Origin: a virus | Reading direction: 5' to 3' (one strand) | Length of the DNA stretch: 24,076 bases | Virus record (IMG/VR): IMGVR_UViG_3300045975_000369 | Span: 1-24,076 of that record | Shown: piece after piece, positions 13,776 through 22,088 of the stretch | Position numbering within the stretch: position 1 is the first letter of the stretch | Layout of the letters: every line of letters begins with the position of its first letter | Program-made: the position numbers and the translations under genes | The notes under the pieces: model-generated | What the model was told of the DNA's origin: nothing | Seen by the model: only the letters and a program-made list of their open reading frames with translations | The model's database searches: none

Positions 13776-14041
13776 CCAATCTGTATAAAAAAGGCCAGAA
13801 GGTGCGCTGCGCTGCCATGTTCAGGGTCAACGGCGTTCTGACCGACCCGACCAGCGTGACCTTCAAAAGCAAAGATCCCAGCGGCAATGTTTCCACAGAA
13901 ACACCCGTGCGGGATTCTACCGGCAACTATCACGTCGACGTGACCACCGACGAGAACGGCGAGTGGCCGTACCGCTTCGAAGGCACGGGCCTTTGCACGG
14001 CCGTCGAAGAGGACGTCTTTGTCGTGACCAGCGCTTTCTAA
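13772..14041 (+). CDS. small Ig-like/tail-surface protein
   Basis: The 89-residue protein reads 'KKGQKVRCAAMFRVNGVLTD', 'PTSVTFKSKDPSGNVSTETP', 'VRDSTGNYHVDVTTDENGEW' and 'PYRFEGTGLCTAVEEDVFVV'. The pattern of G..V...A.F...G...DP..V.F...DPSG...........G.Y..D...D..G.W.YR..GTG is frequent in small phage proteins with an Ig-like sandwich, often near tail or baseplate genes. It is coupled to the repeat protein by ATGA and followed after nine bases (with GGAG) by the tape measure gene. The function is not established. Confidence 0.7.
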   Translation: MTNLYKKGQKVRCAAMFRVNGVLTDPTSVTFKSKDPSGNVSTETPVRDSTGNYHVDVTTDENGEWPYRFEGTGLCTAVEEDVFVVTSAF

Positions 14042-14050
14042 CGGAGATCC

Positions 14051-16450
14051 ATGACCAACGAACTTGGCGCCAAGCCCAGCATTGATACCGGTCAATTCAA
14101 GCAAAGCATCACGGAAATGAACCGTGAACTGCGCGTGCTCGAATCGGGTTTCCGCGCCAACGCTGCGGCCCTGGGTGACTGGGCCAACGATGCCAGCGGC
14201 CTGGAAAGCCGCATGAGGTCTCTCAACTCCCAGATCGAGATCCAGCGCCAGAAAGTGGCACTCACACGCTCTGAATATGAACGCATTGTTCAGGAGAAGG
14301 GCAAGACATCCAAAGCCGCGCAGGACCTCGAGATCAAACTCAATAAGGAGACCGAGACGCTCGGCAAAATGGAGAGCGAACTGCGCGATACGGAAGGCGC
14401 CCTGAACGAAATGCAGAGCGAATCCGATCAGGCAGGAGACTCGGTGGAGGAGCTGGGCGACAGCACAGAAGAGACCAGTGGAAAACTCAGTGCCTTCGAG
14501 GGTGCGCTTTCCACGATCGGCGGGGTTGTGGCAGGAGTCGTGGCTGCTGTGTTGGCCCTGGGCGCCGCCCTTATTGCGGTCGGTGTCGGCATTACAAAAC
14601 TGATCTTCAATTCAGCCAGTGCGGCCGCCGATCTGGTGGATCTCTCCAATCAGACCGAGATCAGCACCACACGTCTGCAGGAACTTGCCTATGTCGGAGA
14701 CCAGGTCGGGACCAGTCTGGATACCATCACGGACGCGCAGGCCAAATTGATCCGCTCGATGAACGCTGCGCGGGATGGAACCGGCGACCAGGCCGAGGCC
14801 TTCAAAACACTCGGCGTGAGCGTCACAGATACGGAAGGAAACCTGCGGGATTCCGAACAAGTCTTCAGCGACCTGGTCGATGCGCTGGGGCAGGTGGAGA
14901 ACCCAACCGAACGCGATGCACTGGCGATGGCGATCTTCAGCAGGAACGCCCGGGAACTCAACCCGCTGATCAAGGCGGGTTCGGATGAACTGGCCAGACT
15001 GGCACAGGAGGCGCATGACGTGGGCGCCGTGATGGATGAAGATACCGTGGCCGGGTTGGAAGCCTTCGACGATACGGTCTCCAGCATCAAGGCTGGTGTA
15101 AAGGGTCTGTTGGGTACGTTCGCCGCGGAGTTCCTGCCGGTCTTTACCACCCTTGGCGATGCCCTGCAGGACCTGTTCTCGTCAGAAGAGTTCAAGCAGA
15201 ATCTCGCAGTTTTTACGGGCCTCATCCGTGATTTCGTGGAAGGCTTCGTAGAGGTACTGCAAAAATTAGTGAGCGGAGATTTTGAGGGCGCGCTGGGAGA
15301 TATCTTCGGCGTCGAGAACGCCGCCCAGATCGTCAGCTTCTTCACAGCGGTCGGAGACTTCATTCAGAACGTGTTGATCCCGTTCGTGACCACGCATGCT
15401 GAAGAGATCAAGGCGGCCCTCAAAGGGATCGGCGCCGCGCTGGCTGTAGCAGGTGTGGTGGCAGGCATATCGGCCATCGTTGCCGCCATCAATCCAGTCA
15501 CCCTCATCATTGCCGCGATCGTGGCGCTGGTCGGTCTGTTGTCAGCGGCCTGGGCCGGGAACTGGGGCGGCATACGCGACACGGTTACGCAGGTCTGGGA
15601 AGGCACGATCAAACCGGCCCTCGACCAGTTGATCGCATGGCTGTCCGTCAATATTCCCCTCGCCCTGCAGACGCTCAGTCAATTTTGGACCACGATATTA
15701 TTGCCCGCCATCCAGCTTGTATGGAGCTGGCTCAGCACGAATTTATTTCCGCTCCTCTCTGCATTGGCCGAATTACTCCGCGCAGGGCTGGGTCTGGCGG
15801 TGCAGGTCATTGCGGCATACTGGCAGAACGTACTGTTGCCCGCCATTCAGTTGGTCTGGGCCTGGATGAGTGAAAACCTCTTCCCATTGCTGTCTGCCCT
15901 TGCTGAACTGATCGGCGCCGGGCTAAACCTGGCGGTCACCGCTTTGGCTGGTCTCTGGCAGAATGTGCTCCTGCCCGGCCTGCAGGCGGTGTGGGCTTAT
16001 CTCCAAAATAATATTTTCCCGATCTTCATCAAGCTCGCGTCCCTAATCGGAGAGAAACTTCAACCGGTTCTACGGATAGTTTCAGGGTTGTTTTCAGCTT
16101 TGAGGTCTACTATGGGCGGGATCTCGACCGCGATCCAAAAGCTGATCGGATGGATCGAGGATCTGACTGAGTCCCTGCAAAATGTCGAACTGCCTCCCTG
16201 GCTGACACCCGGCTCACCCACTCCCTGGGAGATCGGTCTCGTGGGCATCAACAAGGAAATGGAGGCGCTCAACCGCCAGCTGCCTATCATGGCCAGCAAC
16301 CTGAACATGCGCCCGAACAGATTCGGCTCAGCTGCAGGCGGCCAATCCATTCAGAACAGTGAACAGATCGATATCTTTGGAAATGTGATCATCCAGGGCG
16401 CGACCCCGGCTGGCAGTGTCGGCGCAGCTCTGAAGGCGAGGAAATTCTGA
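14051..16450 (+). CDS. phage tail tape measure protein
   Basis: The 799-residue protein sets tail length and is ejected with the DNA. Residues about 15-135 form a long coiled coil ('EMNRELRVLESGFRANAAAL', 'LEIKLNKETETLGKMESEL'); about 155-186 form a first hydrophobic segment ('VVAGVVAAVLALGAALIAVG'); the next region ('SASAAADLVDLSNQTEISTT') is typical of the tape-measure core. A second hydrophobic block lies near residues 461-510, and residues about 551-685 hold three 45-residue amphipathic repeats. By the general rule of about 0.15 nm of tail per residue, a tail of roughly 120 nm is expected. No lytic domain is evident. It is separated from the tail chaperone by four genes, which is unusual. 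Confidence 0.92.
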   Translation: MTNELGAKPSIDTGQFKQSITEMNRELRVLESGFRANAAALGDWANDASGLESRMRSLNSQIEIQRQKVALTRSEYERIVQEKGKTSKAAQDLEIKLNKETETLGKMESELRDTEGALNEMQSESDQAGDSVEELGDSTEETSGKLSAFEGALSTIGGVVAGVVAAVLALGAALIAVGVGITKLIFNSASAAADLVDLSNQTEISTTRLQELAYVGDQVGTSLDTITDAQAKLIRSMNAARDGTGDQAEAFKTLGVSVTDTEGNLRDSEQVFSDLVDALGQVENPTERDALAMAIFSRNARELNPLIKAGSDELARLAQEAHDVGAVMDEDTVAGLEAFDDTVSSIKAGVKGLLGTFAAEFLPVFTTLGDALQDLFSSEEFKQNLAVFTGLIRDFVEGFVEVLQKLVSGDFEGALGDIFGVENAAQIVSFFTAVGDFIQNVLIPFVTTHAEEIKAALKGIGAALAVAGVVAGISAIVAAINPVTLIIAAIVALVGLLSAAWAGNWGGIRDTVTQVWEGTIKPALDQLIAWLSVNIPLALQTLSQFWTTILLPAIQLVWSWLSTNLFPLLSALAELLRAGLGLAVQVIAAYWQNVLLPAIQLVWAWMSENLFPLLSALAELIGAGLNLAVTALAGLWQNVLLPGLQAVWAYLQNNIFPIFIKLASLIGEKLQPVLRIVSGLFSALRSTMGGISTAIQKLIGWIEDLTESLQNVELPPWLTPGSPTPWEIGLVGINKEMEALNRQLPIMASNLNMRPNRFGSAAGGQSIQNSEQIDIFGNVIIQGATPAGSVGAALKARKF
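15701..16105 (+). repeat. three 135-bp in-frame repeats in the tape measure gene
   Basis: The motif 'LLPAIQLVW' begins at 15701 and 15836, and its variant 'LLPGLQAVW' at 15971, giving an exact 135-bp (45-residue) period. Each unit continues with a W-rich segment, N-L/I-F-P and a leucine-rich helix ('LFPLLSALAEL' in units 1 and 2). Whole-unit gain or loss would change tail length in fixed steps. Confidence 0.85.
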
Positions 16451-16451
16451 T

Positions 16452-18380
16452 ATGTTCCATGTCAAAACCGTCGACGGGCATAACATCAATGATGGCACCA
16501 ACTATCGCGCCAGCGGACGCTTCGACCTGCTGCCCGCCGCCAAGACCGTGTTCATCGAACAGGAACAAGCCGACGCGGTCGATTCAGGCGCCTGGACTGT
16601 CGAACCGCGCACCGTGCCGATCACCATCCGCATTCGAAACCATGCCAGCCGCGACACCCTGATCGCACAATTGAAGGAATGGTTCAAGCGTGGCGCTGAG
16701 GTGGTGCTTGTGGCAACCGCCAGCGAAGACAGCGTGGATTATCAACTCACCTGCCGTGTGGTCAGCCTGTTGAACCAGGAAGGATATCCGCTGGTCTTTA
16801 CGGTCCTGATGCAATCGGGGCAGACCGCCTGGCGCAGCGTGGCGCTGCAGACGGATTCGGCGTCGCTGACAACCACGGGCGGGAACAAAGTCATTACCGT
16901 TGGAGGCAATTACGAGACACGTCTGAACGTGACATTCACGCCCACGTCAGGGCCGACGACGGGATTCCTGTATCAGAAATTGTATCGACTGCCGAACGTG
17001 CCAGGCGTCGATTTCGGCTTCGATCCGTGGTGTTTGGAAATCGACCATGCGGCGCTGGTGAGCGGCGCGAAGTCACAAGCCGATGGAGACGACCTGCGCA
17101 TCTTCATCAACGGTGTGGAGACGCCGCGCTGGCTTTCGGGAACGAACACAGCCACCTGCAAGATCTGGTTCAACCGCCTGCATAGTGCGGGTTATTCGCT
17201 GACATTGGGCGTGGCGGTCGACAGCTCGACTGACGTGCCTTACATCGAGTTCCAGAACACAGCCAACAACAAGACCGCGCTGGCGAAGATCCCCCGCAGC
17301 GGCATTCTCTATCACGGCACTGAGTGGATGCAGTACGACGGCATCAATACTTCGACACGGCGGGCGACCATTACAAAGCGCGGCGTGCTGGGGACGACGA
17401 AGCAGGCCCATTCGGCGGCGGATGCGTTCGTGTATATCCAGAACGTGATCATGCTGGTATATGGCAATTCGAGCGTGAGCGCGCCATCGACCAACGACTC
17501 ACATTATGACGACACCAAGCCGCTCTTCAGCCTGTCAAGTTCAGATAACACGCAATGGGTATACGACACAGCCACGCTCTTCCGCGATGTGCTCCAGACG
17601 GGACGCACGGGAGCATGGACCACCGCCGAGAAGAAGAGCGGAACAGTGACCAAGCTGTATGACGTCACGCAGGATGCGGAGAGCGGCAACCCAGCGCTCG
17701 GGCAGAAGATCGGCACCTATCCCAAGGGGAGCGGCTGGGTGGCGGACAATGCGACATTGCGTCATCTGTTCTATCGCGCGTGCGGCCTGAACGAGATCAC
17801 GATGACGGGTCAGAAATACCGCAATAACAATGGCTGGCCTGCCACAGCGAAGCTGGAAAAATCGAAGGACGGTAAGACCTGGGCACAGGTGTTCGCCGAG
17901 GGTAAACCGACCAATGCGGATTCATGGACAGCCTGGAGCAGTCATTCGAACGTAAGCCTGGGCAGCGGCATGAAGTGGCTGAGCCTGACCTTTGCGGGCT
18001 CATTCAGCGGCGTGGATCAGTATGCGATGCAGGAATGTCAGACAGCGACGGTGGAGTTCGTGACCGCAAACCTGCCGACAGGATCGCTGGGTTCAGAGAC
18101 CAGCAATGCCTACCTGAGCGTGACCACGAAGAACACCGAGAACAACGACCAGTTCGATATCCTGGGTCCGCTTCTTTTGAACAAGTCACTGGTGATGGAC
18201 GGCGAGAATTTCACCATCCTTTACGATTCGGTGAATGCGCACGATATCATGCGGCTGGACGATGAGAGCCGCTCACCGTGGATCCGATTGAAGGCGGGGC
18301 AGACGAACACGCTGAACTTCAGTTCGAGCGACCTGGGCAGTTTGAGTGTTTCGTTGAGCTGGTACAGGAGGAGGGTGTAA
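16452..18380 (+). CDS. distal tail-like protein, large form
   Basis: The 642-residue product follows the tape measure, the usual place of the distal tail (Dit) protein that forms the hub joining tube and tip. Its N-terminal 140 residues have a Dit-like beta pattern ('ASGRFDLLPAAKTVFIEQEQ', 'PRTVPITIRIRNHASRDTLI', 'YQLTCRVVSLLNQEGYPLVF'). The long remainder is beta-rich ('WCLEIDHAALVSGAKSQADG', 'DDLRIFINGVETPRWLSGTN') and looks like added carbohydrate-binding or insertion domains, as in evolved Dit proteins. The C-terminus is basic ('WYRRRV'). The family call rests on position and pattern. It could instead be a side-fibre protein fused to a Dit-like head. Confidence 0.75.
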   Translation: MFHVKTVDGHNINDGTNYRASGRFDLLPAAKTVFIEQEQADAVDSGAWTVEPRTVPITIRIRNHASRDTLIAQLKEWFKRGAEVVLVATASEDSVDYQLTCRVVSLLNQEGYPLVFTVLMQSGQTAWRSVALQTDSASLTTTGGNKVITVGGNYETRLNVTFTPTSGPTTGFLYQKLYRLPNVPGVDFGFDPWCLEIDHAALVSGAKSQADGDDLRIFINGVETPRWLSGTNTATCKIWFNRLHSAGYSLTLGVAVDSSTDVPYIEFQNTANNKTALAKIPRSGILYHGTEWMQYDGINTSTRRATITKRGVLGTTKQAHSAADAFVYIQNVIMLVYGNSSVSAPSTNDSHYDDTKPLFSLSSSDNTQWVYDTATLFRDVLQTGRTGAWTTAEKKSGTVTKLYDVTQDAESGNPALGQKIGTYPKGSGWVADNATLRHLFYRACGLNEITMTGQKYRNNNGWPATAKLEKSKDGKTWAQVFAEGKPTNADSWTAWSSHSNVSLGSGMKWLSLTFAGSFSGVDQYAMQECQTATVEFVTANLPTGSLGSETSNAYLSVTTKNTENNDQFDILGPLLLNKSLVMDGENFTILYDSVNAHDIMRLDDESRSPWIRLKAGQTNTLNFSSSDLGSLSVSLSWYRRRV

Positions 18381-18421
18381 TCAGCTATCAGCGATCAGCT
18401 TTTAGCGATTAGCCTTCAGGA
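18380..18421 (+). repeat. tandem heptamer repeat array in the gap before the hub gene
   Basis: Six consecutive 7-mers follow one pattern, W-T-Y-A-G-C-N: ATCAGCT, ATCAGCG, ATCAGCT, TTTAGCG, ATTAGCC and a decayed TTCAGGA. The first base is the last base of the preceding TAA stop. The final unit supplies the AGGA used as ribosome site of the next gene. The rest of the late operon has almost no spare intergenic DNA, so this stretch stands out. Confidence 0.6.
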
Positions 18422-18430
18422 TGGAATGGC

Positions 18431-19462
18431 ATGAGTAGAGTTGTGGTATTTGATCTGAATCATCGAGCGGTGGGAGAGTTTAGCGCCATCGTGAACCGAG
18501 GCTATATGATGTATGGCAACCCTTCAGTGAGCGGGGAAGCCAGCACGCAGATCGTCATACCAAACAATGTGGCACGCAAGCCGTGGCTGAACTTCGGGCG
18601 GCCAATATTGATCGAGGGCGGCGGCCTGCCTGCATGGATGGGAATCATCGACCCGCCGTGGAAAGCAGATACGCCCGTCAGCCTGACAGCCTATAGCGGC
18701 GAATACCTACTCTCGCTGCGGGTTCCCGATGTAATCAAATTGCCTGTCAATGGGTCTTCGGAGCAGATCATCAAGGAGCTGATCGCGCAGGCGAACAGTC
18801 AGGCAGATATGTTCATCCGTTTGGGAGATGCCAGCCAAAGCGATGGGGCGACGCGGCAGGAGACCATCACGCAGAAAAAGGTGTGGGAACAGATCCGCGC
18901 GTATTGCGAGCGAACTGAAACTGAGCTGGTCCTGCGCCCTGTCCGCGAGGGCGACCGATTGAACTTATATATCGATATCGGCGCGCAGGGAACAGATACA
19001 GGGATGCTTCTGCATGACGGCGAGAATGCCAATATGCGCATCACTAACGCGACGGTGATCGGCGATCTGACCAACCGATTGACGGGCATCAGCAGTCAGA
19101 GCACAACATCGAGCCGCCTGGCAACGGAGCCCTATCTGAACGATGAAACCGTGGATCTGTATCGTTTGCGCAGCGACGTGGCCCAATTCAGGGACATCAG
19201 CGAGATCACAACACTACAGAAACATACGGAACGGGAGCTGGACTGGCTCTCGAGGCCGAGGCTGCAGATCACGGCAGACATCATTATCAAAGACGCGAAC
19301 CTGGCGCGCAACATGCGGCTGGGCAATACGTTCATGGTGCACGCATCGAAGATCCTTTTGCCAGGCGGCAGGCAGGGCTGGCGGGGAACGATGCGCGTTC
19401 CGAAGTTTTTCTTCACTGAGAGCACGAACACAGTAAACATAACAATGGAGGCTTTCTTATGA
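18431..19462 (+). CDS. tail hub / ReqiPepy6 gp37-like tail protein
   Basis: The 343-residue protein resembles siphovirus tail proteins of the ReqiPepy6 gp37-like group, hub proteins at the tail tip. It starts 'MSRVVVFDLNHRAVGEFSAI', has 'GRPILIEGGGLPAWMGIIDP' and 'AYSGEYLLSLRVPD' in the first third, a helical linker 'GSSEQIIKELIAQANSQ', then 'KKVWEQIRAYCERTETELVL' and 'RLNLYIDIG', and ends with 'LGNTFMVHASKILLPGGRQG' followed by strands. These are the fold marks of the gp27-type hub with two barrel-like domains. AGGA at 18418-18421 is the ribosome site. Its stop overlaps the next ATG (ATGA). Confidence 0.82.
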   Translation: MSRVVVFDLNHRAVGEFSAIVNRGYMMYGNPSVSGEASTQIVIPNNVARKPWLNFGRPILIEGGGLPAWMGIIDPPWKADTPVSLTAYSGEYLLSLRVPDVIKLPVNGSSEQIIKELIAQANSQADMFIRLGDASQSDGATRQETITQKKVWEQIRAYCERTETELVLRPVREGDRLNLYIDIGAQGTDTGMLLHDGENANMRITNATVIGDLTNRLTGISSQSTTSSRLATEPYLNDETVDLYRLRSDVAQFRDISEITTLQKHTERELDWLSRPRLQITADIIIKDANLARNMRLGNTFMVHASKILLPGGRQGWRGTMRVPKFFFTESTNTVNITMEAFL

Positions 19463-20757
19463 CAGCAGGTGATTTCAACAAACAAACCGATCCGAGTGAT
19501 CTGCGGAACGTGGTCTATGCTATGGACCAGCGGCTGAAGGCACTGGAGCGTTCGGTGCTGGACCTGAACCGCATCGACGAGATCGCGCAGGAGGCAGGCA
19601 ATCTCCTGCGCGCAGATGGTGTAGGCATCGACACGTATGGATCGGTCATGAACCTGAACTCATTTGCCACGACCAACGGCGAAGTATTGTCCGATTACAT
19701 CCCCATTCCTTCCCATATCATCCCGATGGGAGGACGGTTGGAGATCCGCTTGACTGGAACGATCGTAAACAATTCGGGTGCTACCCGCACGTTTTGGATT
19801 AATGCGAGCCCATCATTGAACGGCACCAACACATTTTCAATGACCGACGTGCACAGCGTGGGCGAGGCTTCGATATCGGTGACGAGCAGCGCTTCGATCA
19901 GGATGTGGGAATATATTCTGCGCATCACGCGCGCGGGAGATCTAGATCCCGAGCGGATGATCTTCGACGAAACGCTGGTGGTGGACGGGACGATAGCGAA
20001 TCGATCAACACTATTCGATTGTGGTTCTAATCTGGATACATTGGACGAGATCACCCACCTACTCTTTTCAGCAGGATCGAACGCAGCCAATCCGATCCTT
20101 TTGATCATTGTGAATACATTGGGCATCCAATCTCTGCAGGAGGTGAACGCGCCTTCTCAACGCTGGCTCTCAATCTCAGCGGATAATAAATATGACACAT
20201 TCATCCGCAGTACCACTCCCACCAACAATTTTGGAACTGCAAATATCCTGGTCGGTGAATCGAACGCGGCAGTGGGACAGGTCAACCGCGGACTGATTCA
20301 TTTCCCTGCATTGGACTACCTGGTCGCAACGTATCCGAACGCAGTCGTTCTGGATGCGCGTTTGAGCCTGACAATGATCACCGATCTGTCGGACAATGCG
20401 CGGACAATGCGCGTCTATCCGATCCTGGTCAGCTGGTCGGAACTAGGCGCGACCTGGAACACGCGCGACGGCTCAACGGCCTGGAGCGCGCCAGGGCTGG
20501 GCTCGGGGACCGATCGGGGCGCCACGCAGCTTGGTCAATATGTGTTCGATGCGGCAGAAGCTATTAATCAAAAAAAGATAGTCACGCTTTCCGCCACCGA
20601 AATGCAGAAATATTTCACGGGCGAGTATGCCAATTATGGCTTCCTGTTGCAGATGGACACCGAGACCAACGATGCGTACAGCTTCAGCCCGGCAGACAGC
20701 GCCTATGAAGATTCGCCCGTACTGTATATCCGATTCTCGCTGCCTGCGGAGGTCTAA
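19459..20757 (+). CDS. tail fibre / receptor-binding protein with DNRLRE-type domain
   Basis: The 432-residue protein begins with a short helical stretch ('ALERSVLDLNRIDEIAQEAG') that could mount on the hub, followed by a beta domain (residues about 60-210). The C-terminal 195 residues carry the DNRLRE/CBM96-like pattern: 'KYDTFIRSTTPTNNFGTANI', 'NRGLIHFPALDYLVATYP', 'ARLSLTMIT', 'SWSELGATWNTRDGSTAW' and 'DSPVLYIRFSLPAEV'. Such domains occur in secreted and surface-binding proteins and bind polysaccharide in some cases. Coupling to the hub gene by ATGA supports a tail-tip role. The true ligand is unknown. Confidence 0.78.
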   Translation: MTAGDFNKQTDPSDLRNVVYAMDQRLKALERSVLDLNRIDEIAQEAGNLLRADGVGIDTYGSVMNLNSFATTNGEVLSDYIPIPSHIIPMGGRLEIRLTGTIVNNSGATRTFWINASPSLNGTNTFSMTDVHSVGEASISVTSSASIRMWEYILRITRAGDLDPERMIFDETLVVDGTIANRSTLFDCGSNLDTLDEITHLLFSAGSNAANPILLIIVNTLGIQSLQEVNAPSQRWLSISADNKYDTFIRSTTPTNNFGTANILVGESNAAVGQVNRGLIHFPALDYLVATYPNAVVLDARLSLTMITDLSDNARTMRVYPILVSWSELGATWNTRDGSTAWSAPGLGSGTDRGATQLGQYVFDAAEAINQKKIVTLSATEMQKYFTGEYANYGFLLQMDTETNDAYSFSPADSAYEDSPVLYIRFSLPAEV

Positions 20758-20762
20758 CTACC

Positions 20763-21833
20763 ATGAACCGCAAGATCGCTTCCGCTTCGCACAATCTCTA
20801 TTATTTCGTCAACGGCACTGAGGTCATCACGCCGCGGGCGCATGGGATCGATCTCAGCAAATACGACCTGTCGTTCTATCCAGAGACCGCCACGGGGCAA
20901 CTGGATTTTGTCTTTCAGCGTGTTTCGTATCGGGTGACGCGGGATGAGGCCTTCGAGGCCCTCCTGCCCGGGGTGCTCAAGGTGCCCATCCGTATGGGAT
21001 ATCACTACCTGGCGACCGATCACACCTGGCGTGAACAGGCGGACAAGTACCTGCAATGCATCAAGGGCGTGCCCTATCATGCGCATGTGTGCGATTTTGA
21101 AACCGCCTTTAACACGGTCAACATGGAGTTCGTGCGTTCGACCTGGAACTGGATCGACTACGTGGCGCAGAGAACGGGGCAGCCGACCCTGCTATATACG
21201 AACTACAGCCTGTACGGCACGTGGATCTACCCCAGCGAAAAGCAGTTCGGCATTGATTGGGACAAGGTCCCATTCTGGCAGGCGCAATACCTGTTCACGC
21301 CCGACCCGAACAAGAACCCCTCCACGCCGACAGGCCGAACGAACCCGTGGAAGTTCTGGCAATACACTGAAACAGGCAATGGTTATCAGTATGGCACCGG
21401 CCGACCGAAGGCCCTGGATCTGGATGTCTTCAACGGCACGGTGACCGATCTCAAACAGTTTCTGGGCATCGACGACGGGACGGTCCCGCCGACCGACCCA
21501 CCCCCCACTGGAGGAACCATGAAAAAAGGAACTTTGAAAACGGGCACCAGCGCCCTGAACGTGCGATCGGGACCCAGCCAATCCTATCCCGTGATCACCG
21601 TGCTCTATACAGGGGATACGGTCTACGGCCTGCTGGAGGCCTCGGGTTGGCTGAACGCCCAGAAGATCGTGCGGAAATCGGGCGCGACTGAGACCCTGAA
21701 CGGATACTGCAACGCTTCCTATTTGGATCTGAGCGACGTGCCCGACCCCTCGAACGGCGCCTACCCCATGAGCGTTTCGGTGGAAACGGATACGCATCAC
21801 GGCTCGGGCGAACTGACGATGACGCCAAACTGA
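20763..21833 (+). CDS. endolysin: GH25 muramidase plus C-terminal SH3b wall-binding domain
   Basis: The enzyme cleaves the MurNAc-GlcNAc bond of peptidoglycan at the end of infection. The 356-residue protein has a GH25 domain (about residues 20-225) with 'HGIDLSKYD' (D30), 'LDFVFQR', 'IRMGYHYLA', the catalytic D-x-E in 'HVCDFETAF' (D111, E113) and the closing 'FWQYTETG' and 'ALDLDVFNG'. A proline-rich linker ('VPPTDPPPTGG') leads to an SH3b domain starting 'ALNVRSGPSQSYPVITVLY'. No signal peptide is visible, so a holin should release it. A strong internal start at 21519 is annotated separately. Confidence 0.92.
   Translation: MNRKIASASHNLYYFVNGTEVITPRAHGIDLSKYDLSFYPETATGQLDFVFQRVSYRVTRDEAFEALLPGVLKVPIRMGYHYLATDHTWREQADKYLQCIKGVPYHAHVCDFETAFNTVNMEFVRSTWNWIDYVAQRTGQPTLLYTNYSLYGTWIYPSEKQFGIDWDKVPFWQAQYLFTPDPNKNPSTPTGRTNPWKFWQYTETGNGYQYGTGRPKALDLDVFNGTVTDLKQFLGIDDGTVPPTDPPPTGGTMKKGTLKTGTSALNVRSGPSQSYPVITVLYTGDTVYGLLEASGWLNAQKIVRKSGATETLNGYCNASYLDLSDVPDPSNGAYPMSVSVETDTHHGSGELTMTPN
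21510..21521 (+). promoter_or_regulatory. internal ribosome site and start codon inside the endolysin gene
   Basis: GGAGGAA (21510-21516) is followed after two more bases by ATG (21519-21521), in frame with the endolysin (codon 253) and exactly between the proline linker and the SH3b domain. It is stronger than the ribosome site of the full-length gene. It looks like an internal translation start. Confidence 0.7.
21519..21833 (+). CDS. predicted separate SH3b wall-binding subunit of the endolysin
   Basis: Translation from the internal ATG would give a 104-residue protein, 'MKKGTLKTGTSALNVRSGPS' onward, containing the whole SH3b domain and the C-terminal tail but no enzyme part. Several characterised endolysins make such a wall-binding subunit from an in-frame start and assemble it with the full-length enzyme to improve binding. 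Here the evidence is the strong ribosome site, the correct frame and the exact domain boundary; production is inferred. Confidence 0.55.
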   Translation: MKKGTLKTGTSALNVRSGPSQSYPVITVLYTGDTVYGLLEASGWLNAQKIVRKSGATETLNGYCNASYLDLSDVPDPSNGAYPMSVSVETDTHHGSGELTMTPN

Positions 21834-21836
21834 TGT

Positions 21837-22088
21837 ATGAAGCTGACCCAACGACAACAGGCCATCTTATGGCTGGGCATTTGCAACCAGACGCAGCATG
21901 CGATCGCGCAGACCCTGGGGCTGCATTTCCAGATGGTCAAACGGGAGTGCCGGAGGATCGTGATCGGGATGGGAGTGCGAAACTTCCATCATGCCTGCAA
22001 GAGGGCCGTCCGCCACGGCGATCTGCTGTTGCCCGACGAAGAACTGCATTACAGTGATGTGAACTATGCGCGTACATATCCATACTGA
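21837..22088 (+). CDS. small LuxR/GerE-like HTH protein
   Basis: The 83-residue protein is almost entirely one DNA-binding domain: 'MKLTQRQQAILWLGICNQTQ', 'HAIAQTLGLHFQMVKRECRR' and 'MGVRNFHHACKRAVRHGDLL'. Compared with the LuxR/GerE pattern (LT.R...VL.L...G....IA..LG.....VK......+LGV.N...A...A), the order and spacing agree. It has no receiver or ligand domain. It follows the endolysin after three bases and overlaps the next gene by 23 bases. A role as a small transcription regulator is likely; what it controls is unknown. Confidence 0.75.
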   Translation: MKLTQRQQAILWLGICNQTQHAIAQTLGLHFQMVKRECRRIVIGMGVRNFHHACKRAVRHGDLLLPDEELHYSDVNYARTYPY

